Part shown: piece after piece, positions 44,608 to 52,047 of the stretch
Layout of the letters: each line of letters starts with the position of its first letter
How positions within the stretch are numbered: the stretch's first letter is position 1
NCBI RefSeq assembly: GCF_946478805.1
Contig: NZ_CAMLDC010000017.1
Span: 38,240-102,239, forward strand
Source: an uncultured Fluviicola sp.
Lineage (GTDB): Bacteria; Bacteroidota; Bacteroidia; Flavobacteriales; Crocinitomicaceae
DNA: 64,000 bases
Reading direction: 5' to 3'
Translations under genes and position numbers: made by a program
Notes under the pieces: generated by a model
What the model was told of the DNA's origin: nothing
Seen by the model: the letters and a program-made list of their open reading frames with translations, nothing else
Databases searched by the model: none

Positions 44608-45138
44608 TTACATTTCACCAATCAAACTCGAAAAAGATTTCATAAATCGCTCCAATTCAGACTCGGTTTTGGAATCAGTGAGTTGTCCGGATGCAGAAAC
44701 CTTACTTTTTATCCCTGAAATAAGCAAAGTAGTCTCACTTGTGAAGTTTGCCATAAGTGTACGCATGATCAACTGCAATTCCTCGTGTCCTTTTTCACCT
44801 TGAGCGGATGCAGTAATCAATCCAGTCGGTTTATCCGAGAACACCGTAGTTGAAACGCACCATTCAAGCGCATTTTTCAATCCGGAAGGGATGCTGAATA
44901 CATATTCCGGCGTACAGATGACAATACCGTCTGCCTGTTCAACCTGCTTCCTGAAAGCAAGTACTTCTTCCGGAGGATTATTGACAGATAACTCCGGATC
45001 AAAATGAGGAAGGGATTTCAATTCATTGAAAATGACCCAACGCAGATCGTTTTTAGTTTGCGAGGCAAGGAACTCAACCAGCCGTTGATTGGTGGAGTTT
45101 TCACTTGCGCTTCCGATGATGGCCAGGATTGTTTTCAT
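44608..45138 (-). CDS. NADPH-dependent FMN reductase
   Basis: The 176-residue flavodoxin-fold enzyme has the FMN phosphate loop (IIGSASENSTNQRLVEFL) and the family motif CTPEYVFSIPSGLKNALEWC (P-E-Y-x-x-x-[IY]-P-x-x-L-K-N-A-[LI]-D/E-W). It reduces FMN, quinones, chromate or azo compounds with NAD(P)H. Its start codon lies inside the 3' end of the upstream hypothetical gene (38-base overlap), which suggests coupled translation. Confidence 0.92.
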   Translation of the reverse strand: MKTILAIIGSASENSTNQRLVEFLASQTKNDLRWVIFNELKSLPHFDPELSVNNPPEEVLAFRKQVEQADGIVICTPEYVFSIPSGLKNALEWCVSTTVFSDKPTGLITASAQGEKGHEELQLIMRTLMANFTSETTLLISGIKSKVSASGQLTDSKTESELERFMKSFSSLIGEM

Positions 45139-45688
45139 CTTTTCTAATTAATTGGTGTAGTTCATCTTTATACTTTTCGCGCCAGCCCAGTCCATTCTTC
45201 AAATCAAGTAAGCGATAAACAGATTGAAGATACCCTTCCGTTGAAGATTGATAAACACATCCCAAATTCCAATTTACTATCCCATACTTTTCATTTATTT
45301 CATGTTCCTTAGTTAAAGGAGAGTTTGCGTATCCATATTCAGGAATTATAAATCTGATATTAGTGTATTTGAGGAATGGTACAAGCTCATCGCACGAAAT
45401 GAATTTTATTTCAGGAAAATCATAAAAATTTTTCATTGTTGTAATAGGTGCTTCAAAAGGTGTTAGATATTCGTATTTGTATACATGTGATTTCAGTGAA
45501 TCTAAACTTATTTGCTTGAGAAACATAAAAGAGGAATCTGATTTGAAATCATCCATAGAAGTGAATACATACGCTACGAAGGAACTATCCATCGAATTCA
45601 AAAGAATCATCTGAAGTTCTGTTTTCAAGGAATCTTGAGATTTACCTTGAAAAGAAATGATCATAATCAAAAATAGAAATTTCTTCAT
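45101..45688 (-). CDS. Secreted hypothetical protein
   Basis: The 195-residue protein has a signal peptide (MKKFLFLIMIISFQGKSQ). Its mature part is rich in Ser, Asp, Tyr and Phe, with no recognised domain. Motifs such as FISCDELVPFLKYTNIRFIIPEYGYAN suggest an alpha/beta fold. The gene is AT-rich. Its 3' end overlaps the FMN reductase start by 38 bases. The start at 45688 is chosen over 45709 because the signal peptide begins there. Confidence 0.72.
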   Translation of the reverse strand: MKKFLFLIMIISFQGKSQDSLKTELQMILLNSMDSSFVAYVFTSMDDFKSDSSFMFLKQISLDSLKSHVYKYEYLTPFEAPITTMKNFYDFPEIKFISCDELVPFLKYTNIRFIIPEYGYANSPLTKEHEINEKYGIVNWNLGCVYQSSTEGYLQSVYRLLDLKNGLGWREKYKDELHQLIRKDENNPGHHRKRK

Positions 45689-45834
45689 TTGATGGAATTT
45701 ATCACACAACGAAATTACAAATTCAATTGTTGCTTATTCCGTTCAATTTCCATAGAACAACCAAAATACCTTCAATCAGAATTAAAATCGAAAATGGGAT
45801 GAGGCTTGTTGCGGATGGAGAATCGCTAAATGTT

Positions 45835-46440
45835 TCAGTTTTTAAAGGTAAGTGCATGGAACGGAGCTTCCATTAAGTCAGAATGTGAGTCTTTGTCGTT
45901 ACTCATGTAAGTGATGATCACATCCGCAACATTGTCTTTGTGCAGGTAAATCATCTGACCGTATTTGTATCCTTTGCCAAATTCACAATTGAATTCAAAA
46001 AAAGAAGAACCACCGTTATCTGCATTGAATTCCCTTTTCACTGCTTGATCAGGAAAAGCTCCGATATCCCAATCCTGTCCACCGGTCATATTCAGGACAT
46101 TTGCCTGAATTCGTCCGGTATAGGTTTTATTCGGATGTACCATCAGACAATTCGGATCTTTTTGGCATTTTTCATACTGTTCCAATTCAGGTTTCAATGA
46201 CCAAACCGAATAACGCACTTCAAAATCTGCGGTTTTATTCTTCATCGCAAAGCTATACTGCAAATCTCTATTTTCAGTGACTTCCGATTCCACATAACCT
46301 GAAGGCATACTAAACTCCAATCCAATGGCTTTGATTTCCTTTTGAAAAGCACTCACTTTCACGACTTCCTTCTTTTCAGAAGTAGTGAATGCCATTACCA
46401 TAAAAGTGGATGCAAGCAGCGCAATAATTCCATTTCTCAT
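45835..46440 (-). CDS. Secreted hypothetical protein
   Basis: The 201-residue protein has a signal peptide (GIIALLASTFMVMAFTTS). Its mature domain (FQKEIKAIGLEFSMPSGYVESEV, YSFAMKNKTADFEVRYSVW, FEFNCEFGKGYKYGQMIYLHKDNVADVIITYMS) resembles the many exported Bacteroidota proteins that bind hydrophobic ligands or act as chaperones, but I cannot name it. It lies 27 bases after the M1 peptidase gene on the same strand and may be the last gene of that operon. Confidence 0.75.
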   Translation of the reverse strand: MRNGIIALLASTFMVMAFTTSEKKEVVKVSAFQKEIKAIGLEFSMPSGYVESEVTENRDLQYSFAMKNKTADFEVRYSVWSLKPELEQYEKCQKDPNCLMVHPNKTYTGRIQANVLNMTGGQDWDIGAFPDQAVKREFNADNGGSSFFEFNCEFGKGYKYGQMIYLHKDNVADVIITYMSNDKDSHSDLMEAPFHALTFKN

Positions 46441-46467
46441 CCCAGAGCAAGTTTTTGGATTAAATGA

Positions 46468-48756
46468 TTAATTCCCGCTTTCCAATCGCTTCTGACGCTG
46501 CATTGGATTTTCGTTGCTTTGTTTTTGCTGGAACAACTGGAATTTCGATGGTTTTGAAGCAGGAGGGAAGGAATTGTTATTTACATCGCAATCTGCTGTT
46601 TCCAGGAACGGGTCCAATTGGAATGAAGCTACCGGTTTATCAAAAATCAACACTTTCGTAACCGTAAGGTCATCCATTCTCCAAATCTCAGCCGGAATAC
46701 GCATTTCTTCAGTAGAACCATCCTCAAATTTCGCTTGAATAATCAATGGAGTTACCAAACCACCTTTATTCGTGAAAGCCAATTCATAGAACTGTTTATT
46801 GGAATTCAACAATTTCTTTTGTTCCGGAGTCAGTTTCGCCTGGAATTCGTCGTATTCCTTTTTATCCAGACGATCAACTTTGTAAATATCCCGTTTCGCG
46901 TAAAAATCGTCAATCAAGGTATCTCTTTCGTTTACCGTTTGCTTGATAGATTCCTTGTTGCGAATATCACCGATAAACTGCGGTTTTGAGTCGGCTTCTT
47001 TTTTGTTTACAGCCTTTTCAACTTCCGGATTATTAGAATTCAACTGAAAGTTTTTCACATAGTCCAATGAAATGTCTACGTATTCCGTCGAATAGAACCA
47101 TCCTCTCCAGAACCAATCCAAATCCACACCTGATGCATCTTCCATGGTACGGAACAGATCAGCAGGAGTTGGGTGCTTAAATTTCCATCGCTCACAATAA
47201 GTTTTAAAGGCAAAATCGAACAATTCCCTTCCCATCACGGTTTCACGTAAAATATTCAATGCCGTAGCCGGTTTTCCGTAAGCATTGTTCCCAAATTGCC
47301 AGATCGACTCCGAGTTTGTCATGATAGGAGAGATGAACTTTTGATCTCCGCGCATATAATCTGTAATCATAGCTGCCGGACCTCTTCTGGACGGGTAACC
47401 GCGTTCCCATTCCTGTTCTGTCAAATATTGAACGAAGGTATTCAAACCTTCATCCATCCAAGACCATTGACGTTCATCCGAATTGATGATCATAGGGAAA
47501 AAGTTGTGTCCGACTTCGTGAATAATTACACCCCACATTCCGTATTTCGTTTGTTCCGAATACGTTCCGTCTTCATTCGGTCTTCCGCCATTGAAACAGA
47601 TCATCGGGTATTCCATCCCGATTTGATTGGAATGAACAGAAATTGCAACCGGGTAGGGATAATCAATCGTGTATTTTGAGTAAGTCTGGATAGTATGTGC
47701 AACCAATTTGGTTGAATAACGCTCCCACAATGGATTTCCTTCTTTCGGATAAAAAGACATACACAAGATATTTTTGCCTTTCACAACCGTATTCTGAGCG
47801 TCCCAGATAAATTTACGGGAAGTGGCAAAGGCAAAATCACGTACGTTTTTCGCTTTAAAATTCCAGGTTTTAGTACTTGTAGCTTTATTCTTCTCTGCGT
47901 TTTCAGCTTCTGCTTGTGTCACGATCAAAACCGGAGAGTTTGAACTTTTCGCCTTCTCCATGCGCTGTTTTTGCTCAGCAGTCATAACAGAAGCGCCGTT
48001 TTGCAATTCACCTGTTCCGGCCACAATATGATCGGAAGGAACAGTAATCGAAACATCGTAATCACCAAAAGGAAGCGTGAATTCTCCTTTTCCTAAGAAT
48101 TGTTTGTTTTGCCAGCCTTCCACATCGTTATACACACACATTCTTGGAAAGAATTGTGCGATTGTATAGAGGTAATTGTCTTCCTTTTCAAAATATTCAT
48201 AACCTGATCTTCCACCGAATTTCATGCGATCATTGATATTATACCACCATTTGATTTTGAATGAAATGCTTTGTTTCGGTCCAAGAGGTTTTGCAGGATC
48301 GATACGCATCATGGTCTTGTTGATAGCATAATGCATTTTTTCACCATTTACAGTAGCCACCATTTCAATATTGAAACCACCTTCAAAGGTCATCAATCTG
48401 CGTTCTACGTCCTTGATTGATTGAAAATCCTCCATTTTCTCCACGGCAATCAATTTGCTGTCGGAATCAGGTTTAAAGATGTTCTGATCCAATTGCAACC
48501 ACAAGTATTCCAATACATCCGGGGAATTATTGGTATAGGTAATCACCTCTTCCCCACGAATGGTCTGTTTGGTATCATCCAAAGTCAGGTTCATCTTGTA
48601 ATCCGCTTTTTGCTGATAATATCCATGACCCGGAGCTCCCGCAGCAGTCCGGTATTCATTTGGAGTTGGCAATTCAATATCCAACTGAGCAAATTTGGTT
48701 TGTGCCGAAACGCTCAATCCTGAAAGCGCAATTGTTAGAGCAATGATTTTTTTCAT
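46468..48756 (-). CDS. M1 family metallopeptidase (secreted)
   Basis: The 762-residue protein has a signal peptide (IALTIALSGLSVSAQ). The zinc site is H413-E414-x-x-H417-x18-E436 in IIHEVGHNFFP...WMDEGLNTF. The M1 substrate-anchoring G-x-M-E-N motif is replaced by GMEYPM, a change typical of Bacteroidota M1 homologues. Aminopeptidase activity is expected but not certain, because that motif normally binds the free N-terminus. A long Lys/Glu-rich C-terminal part follows. It is 2 bases downstream of the DUF6702 gene, a pairing I remember in related genomes. Confidence 0.92.
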   Translation of the reverse strand: MKKIIALTIALSGLSVSAQTKFAQLDIELPTPNEYRTAAGAPGHGYYQQKADYKMNLTLDDTKQTIRGEEVITYTNNSPDVLEYLWLQLDQNIFKPDSDSKLIAVEKMEDFQSIKDVERRLMTFEGGFNIEMVATVNGEKMHYAINKTMMRIDPAKPLGPKQSISFKIKWWYNINDRMKFGGRSGYEYFEKEDNYLYTIAQFFPRMCVYNDVEGWQNKQFLGKGEFTLPFGDYDVSITVPSDHIVAGTGELQNGASVMTAEQKQRMEKAKSSNSPVLIVTQAEAENAEKNKATSTKTWNFKAKNVRDFAFATSRKFIWDAQNTVVKGKNILCMSFYPKEGNPLWERYSTKLVAHTIQTYSKYTIDYPYPVAISVHSNQIGMEYPMICFNGGRPNEDGTYSEQTKYGMWGVIIHEVGHNFFPMIINSDERQWSWMDEGLNTFVQYLTEQEWERGYPSRRGPAAMITDYMRGDQKFISPIMTNSESIWQFGNNAYGKPATALNILRETVMGRELFDFAFKTYCERWKFKHPTPADLFRTMEDASGVDLDWFWRGWFYSTEYVDISLDYVKNFQLNSNNPEVEKAVNKKEADSKPQFIGDIRNKESIKQTVNERDTLIDDFYAKRDIYKVDRLDKKEYDEFQAKLTPEQKKLLNSNKQFYELAFTNKGGLVTPLIIQAKFEDGSTEEMRIPAEIWRMDDLTVTKVLIFDKPVASFQLDPFLETADCDVNNNSFPPASKPSKFQLFQQKQSNENPMQRQKRLESGN

Positions 48757-48758
48757 AA

Positions 48759-49259
48759 TTACAGGGTTATCATTTCTGTAGGTTTGGAGAGCAAAAATAC
48801 AGCTGTTTGTTTTTGTTTATTCCGAATAAATGTAATCTTGTTTTGTTGATCGGGGAAGGAATCCATCAATAAATCGAACGTAAAGAACAATCGCTTATCC
48901 AATTCCACCGGTTGACTTTCCAAATAGGCGTAAAGCAATCCATTAGGTAAAACATCAAATCCGACAAGTGAAAGTGAAAGGGTCAGATCCTCATTTGTTA
49001 TCTTGAATCCCTTGGTCAGATAAATTTCCAATTGTGTTTTGAAGTCGGGATTTCGAGTCTGTTCTTCGATATGACCACTTAGCTTGGTTCCTGATTTCTT
49101 CATATCGAACTCCAGGTCATGTGCATTCACTTCCAAAGTAACCTCCAATTTCCTAGTCGATTCATTGTATTCCACCTCACCGAAAGCAAAATAGTACTCG
49201 TGAGCATTTGCTGAAAACAAGACAGAAAAAAACGCAAGAACTGCAATGAGCTTCTTCAT
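48759..49259 (-). CDS. DUF6702 family exported protein
   Basis: The 166-residue protein has a signal peptide (LIAVLAFFSVLFSANA). It then matches DUF6702: HEYYFAFGEVEYNESTRKLEVTLEVNAHDLE, LEIYLTKGFKI and FFTFDLLMDSFPDQQNKITF. No activity is known. It lies 2 bases before the M1 peptidase gene, so the two probably work together at the cell envelope. The start at 49259 is chosen over 49361 because the signal peptide begins there. A -7-like TATTTTTG (minus strand, 49276-49283) lies upstream. Confidence 0.85.
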   Translation of the reverse strand: MKKLIAVLAFFSVLFSANAHEYYFAFGEVEYNESTRKLEVTLEVNAHDLEFDMKKSGTKLSGHIEEQTRNPDFKTQLEIYLTKGFKITNEDLTLSLSLVGFDVLPNGLLYAYLESQPVELDKRLFFTFDLLMDSFPDQQNKITFIRNKQKQTAVFLLSKPTEMITL

Positions 49260-49395
49260 AAATAGAATATTAAGGCAAAAATAACAGAATGCGCTTAGAA
49301 GCGGGTCACTTTTTGACCAAAGGGAAGAAATTCCAGTTAAAACTAAGAATTCCAGTGACAAACGAAATTTCCGATCTCCTCATTAGGAACTTTGT

Positions 49396-49464
49396 AAAGT
49401 TCAAAAGGTCCAAAGGGTTAAAAGTTCAAAATTGAACCCCTTGAACTCTTTGAACCCTTTCAAC
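49396..49464. repeat. GTTCAA/TTGAAC inverted-repeat block
   Basis: About 32 bases of GTTCAAA-type units are followed by their imperfect inverse (TTGAACC, TTGAACT, TTGAACC units), giving a long AU-rich hairpin just after the fsa stop. It is a probable terminator and one of two such blocks in the window (the other is at 50770). Confidence 0.6.
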
Positions 49465-49477
49465 TATTGAACTATTT

Positions 49478-50134
49478 TTACTTGTTGCCCTTAGCGTGAT
49501 CTGCCAGGAATTGTGCCAATCCATTATCTGTCAAAGGATGTTTCGCCAATGCCAGAATTGCACTTAAAGGTCCTGTCATCACGTCCGAACCGATTTCCGC
49601 ACACTGAATGATATGCATCGGGTGACGGATGGAAGCTGCCAAAATTTCGGTTTCAAATCCGTAGTTATCAAAGATGATTCGAATCTGTTGGATCAAATCC
49701 ATTCCATTCGTGGAAACATCATCCAAACGACCAACGAATGGAGAAATATAGCTGGCACCGGCTTTAGCTGCCAACAATGCTTGTCCCGCACTAAAAATCA
49801 AGGTACAGTTCGTTCTGATCCCTTTCGATGAAAAATATTTGATTGCTTTGATTCCTGCCGGAATCATCGGTATTTTTACAACAATATTCTTGTGCAATTC
49901 AGCCAAAGTTTCTCCTTCACGGATCATTCCTTCAAAATCAGTTGCAATCACTTCTGCGCTTACGGGTCCGTCTACAATTTTGCAGATTTCCACGTAGTGT
50001 TTCAAAATATTGTTTTGACCTGTGATTCCTTCTTTCGCCATTAAAGACGGATTGGTTGTTACGCCGTCAAGGATCCCAAGATCATATGCCTCACGAATGT
50101 CGTTCAGGTTTGCAGTATCGATGAAAAATTTCAT
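49478..50134 (-). CDS. fsa: Fructose-6-phosphate aldolase / small transaldolase
   Basis: The 218-residue protein is a short single-domain transaldolase: [36 protein letters not shown], the Schiff-base Lys in [11 protein letters not shown], then [32 protein letters not shown]. Length matches FSA/TalC-type enzymes and not the ~320-residue TalB. These enzymes transfer or release dihydroxyacetone units in the pentose phosphate pathway; in Bacteroidota this form commonly serves as the transaldolase. With rpe close by (51282), two pentose phosphate enzymes lie near each other. Confidence 0.95.
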   Translation of the reverse strand: MKFFIDTANLNDIREAYDLGILDGVTTNPSLMAKEGITGQNNILKHYVEICKIVDGPVSAEVIATDFEGMIREGETLAELHKNIVVKIPMIPAGIKAIKYFSSKGIRTNCTLIFSAGQALLAAKAGASYISPFVGRLDDVSTNGMDLIQQIRIIFDNYGFETEILAASIRHPMHIIQCAEIGSDVMTGPLSAILALAKHPLTDNGLAQFLADHAKGNK

Positions 50135-50175
50135 GTTTATTTTATTTCTTGCAAAAGTAAACCCATTTAGTATGT

Positions 50176-50209
50176 AATTCCGAATGCGAATTACGAATTA
50201 CAAATTTTT
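50176..50209. repeat. AATTnnn heptamer run
   Basis: Units AATTCCG, AATGCG, AATTACG, AATTACA and AATTTTTT follow each other upstream of fsa. A -7-like TACTTTTG (minus strand, 50152-50159) lies between this run and the fsa start. Confidence 0.6.
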
Positions 50210-50250
50210 TATTCACATAATCTCCACCTCCAGCAGAGCTTTTGTTTATC

Positions 50251-50482
50251 TCCCGCAGATGACGCAGAAGAACGCAGAAAAGTTTTAGTGTGAATAAAAA
50301 TAGGAGGAGAGTTAACAAAACGGTTTTATCGCAGACAATGCCAAGTCTATTCAAATCACCTTTGCGCTCTTTGCTTCTTTGCGTTTATAAACTTTTACGG
50401 ATAATCATTCAGAACTTATTCTTACCGCTAAGATGCGGAGGGCGCAGAGTTTTATACATTTTCCTTTGCTTCTTTGCGGTAA
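50251..50482. repeat. Cluster of CGCAGA/TTTGCGG-type intergenic elements
   Basis: At least four related words occur here in both orientations: CCCGCAGATGACGCAGAAGAACGCAG (50252), TTTGCGCTCTTTGCTTCTTTGCG (50361), ACCGCTAAGATGCGGAGGGCGCAGAG (50424) and CTTTGCTTCTTTGCGGT (50464). They fill most of the gap between fsa and the SRP RNA. Short frames across them are repeat products, not genes. Confidence 0.7.
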
Positions 50483-50543
50483 AAAGGAAAGGTGAGTATA
50501 AGTAAGAGAATGAAGAGAAAGAGTTGATAAATGATTTCGAAAA

Positions 50544-50557
50544 CCCAAAATTTTGGG
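50544..50557 (-). terminator. Probable terminator of the SRP RNA
   Basis: CCCAAAATTTTGGG is a perfect 14-base palindrome. On the minus strand it lies 10 bases after the SRP RNA 3' end and is followed by TTTT. Confidence 0.6.
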
Positions 50558-50567
50558 CAAAAAAAGA

Positions 50568-50665
50568 GGGGTAAGCTACTCTTATCGCACCGCTACAACC
50601 TCATACCTTTGCTACGTTCCCGTCCTGGAGGATTAAGAGGGAGCTGGTCGTAAAAGACTTACCCC
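50568..50665 (-). ncRNA. ffs: Small signal recognition particle RNA (4.5S type)
   Basis: The minus strand forms one long rod: ends GGGGTAAG and CTTACCCC pair, then inner CTCTTA/TAAGAG and CCTC/GAGG. The apical SRP domain reads CAGGACG-GGAA-CGTAGCAAAGG, with the conserved GGAA tetraloop and 3' AGCA of the Ffh-binding site. The ~98-base length fits the bacterial small type. It directs membrane and secreted proteins to the translocon with Ffh and FtsY. Terminal bases are set by the pairing and could be off by a few. Confidence 0.92.
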
Positions 50666-50769
50666 GCTGCAAAATTAGTCATTTATTGGAGAACTGCGTT
50701 TACAAAAATTATTTTTTTCGAAATATCCTATCAAAGAAGGCTTTAAACATTTCTTTTCCAGTTAAGAAC

Positions 50770-50867
50770 AGGTTCAAAAAAGTTCAAAGAGTTCAAGAGT
50801 TCAAGAGTTCAAGAGTTCAACAAAATGAAAGAATATCTAAAATCAATTTTGAACATTTGAACATTTT
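50770..50867. repeat. GTTCAAGA tandem repeat with inverted TTGAACA units
   Basis: GTTCAAA, GTTCAAA, then three perfect 8-base GTTCAAGA units and GTTCAAC are followed ~40 bases later by TTTTGAACATTTGAACATTTTTT. The block lies between the SRP RNA and the stop of the DinB-like gene and can fold as a weak hairpin. Confidence 0.6.
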
Positions 50868-51281
50868 TTACTCAACCTTCAAAAGCGTTTCATCCAATTC
50901 TTCCAATCCATGCTGCGCAATCAGTAATTTCAATTGTCCGATATACTGCGCAGTTTCATGCAGCGATTTAAATAGGAGCGGGGTGAGCCATTCAACATTA
51001 TCCTGAAGCCCCTGATTGAACTGCAGGAAGACATTCATCCATTGCTTGTAGTTGTCACGTTCCAAAGAATCCCAATACATTTCAGGAAGTACATCGTTCA
51101 GATCGGATTCAATTTCACTGTCTAAAATTCCGGCAACGGCAATGTGCTGTGAATTGATCAACTGAGAAACAGCTACTTTGATATCCCAAGGAATATCCTG
51201 GTCGTCTTTAGTCAGATGAGTAATCCAACTCAAATTCAACTGATGAATATAGGAAAACCGTTGCTGGAAAAAATCGAGCAT
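50868..51281 (-). CDS. DinB-like four-helix protein
   Basis: The 137-residue all-helical protein has the helix pattern and His positions of the DinB/YfiT superfamily (FQQRFSYIHQLNLSWITHL, VSQLINSQHIAVAGILDSE, SLHETAQYIGQLKLLIAQHG). The late H-x-x-x-H-like arrangement is degenerate, so metal binding is uncertain. It starts directly after the rpe stop (TAA-ATG), so it is translationally coupled to rpe. No role is known. Confidence 0.8.
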   Translation of the reverse strand: MLDFFQQRFSYIHQLNLSWITHLTKDDQDIPWDIKVAVSQLINSQHIAVAGILDSEIESDLNDVLPEMYWDSLERDNYKQWMNVFLQFNQGLQDNVEWLTPLLFKSLHETAQYIGQLKLLIAQHGLEELDETLLKVE

Positions 51282-51932
51282 TTACAGTTGTTTCAAAGAA
51301 GAAATCGTTGCTTTGGGATCCGGGCTGTTGAATACAAAACTACCGGCAACCAAAGCCTGAGCCCCGGCTTCAACCAAGAGTTTGCCTGTTTCGGTATTTA
51401 CTCCACCGTCCACTTCAATGATCGCTTTGGATCCTGATTTTACAATCAATTCCTTGGTCTGTCTCACTTTTTCAATTGCCTGGTGAATGAATTTCTGCCC
51501 ACCGAATCCCGGATTTACCGACATGATCAGAACCAAATCCAAATCTGCAATGACATTTTCCAGGACTGAAACAGGTGTGTGTGGATTCAAAGCAACTCCA
51601 GCCTTCATTCCAGCCTCATGAATTGCTCCGATTGTCCGATGTAAATGAGTACAAGCTTCGTAATGAACGGTCAAAATATCGACTCCCGCTTTCGCGAAAT
51701 CAGTGACATATTGATCCGGGTTTACAATCATGATATGACAATCAATGGTCTTTTTTGCCACCTTTTTCAAAGCCGAAATAATCGGAAAACCAAAAGAGAT
51801 ATTGGGAACAAACACTCCGTCCATAACATCCACATGAAACCAATCCGCCTCACTTTGATTAATCAATTCAAAATCGCGTTCCAGGTTTCCAAAATCGCAT
51901 GATAAAATAGAAGGAGCAATGATAACAGACAT
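51282..51932 (-). CDS. rpe: Ribulose-phosphate 3-epimerase
   Basis: The 216-residue TIM barrel interconverts ribulose-5-phosphate and xylulose-5-phosphate. Signature blocks are APSILSCDFGNLERDFE, DWFHVDVMDGVFVPNISFG (His/Asp metal and catalytic residues), DCHIMIVNPDQYV, MSVNPGFGGQKFI and IIEVDGGVNTET, which hold the remaining His, Met and Asp positions. The length is standard. It is followed without a gap by the DinB-like gene. A -7-like TATTTTTG (minus strand, 51950-51957) lies upstream. Confidence 0.97.
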   Translation of the reverse strand: MSVIIAPSILSCDFGNLERDFELINQSEADWFHVDVMDGVFVPNISFGFPIISALKKVAKKTIDCHIMIVNPDQYVTDFAKAGVDILTVHYEACTHLHRTIGAIHEAGMKAGVALNPHTPVSVLENVIADLDLVLIMSVNPGFGGQKFIHQAIEKVRQTKELIVKSGSKAIIEVDGGVNTETGKLLVEAGAQALVAGSFVFNSPDPKATISSLKQL

Positions 51933-51963
51933 ACAATAGATTATTTTTACAAAAATAATCTAA

Positions 51964-52047
51964 ATTGAAAATGTAGAATGTAAAATTGAAAAGTTAGATC
52001 CGATTCTTATTTCAAATCTCGTCTTATTCATTTTTCATTTTCAATTA
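51964..52047. repeat. AATTGAAA-type units between rpe and the L,D-transpeptidase gene
   Basis: Units AATTGAAAATG and AATTGAAAAG on the left and TTTTCATTTTCAATTATCAATT on the right face each other and can pair. The right side continues into the last codons of the transpeptidase gene, whose TGA stop (52048-52050) lies in the repeat. Confidence 0.55.

Noticed and set aside
50142..50505. Short frames on both strands between fsa and the SRP RNA
   Set aside because: They read through the CGCAGA-type repeats and heptamers and have no conserved features.
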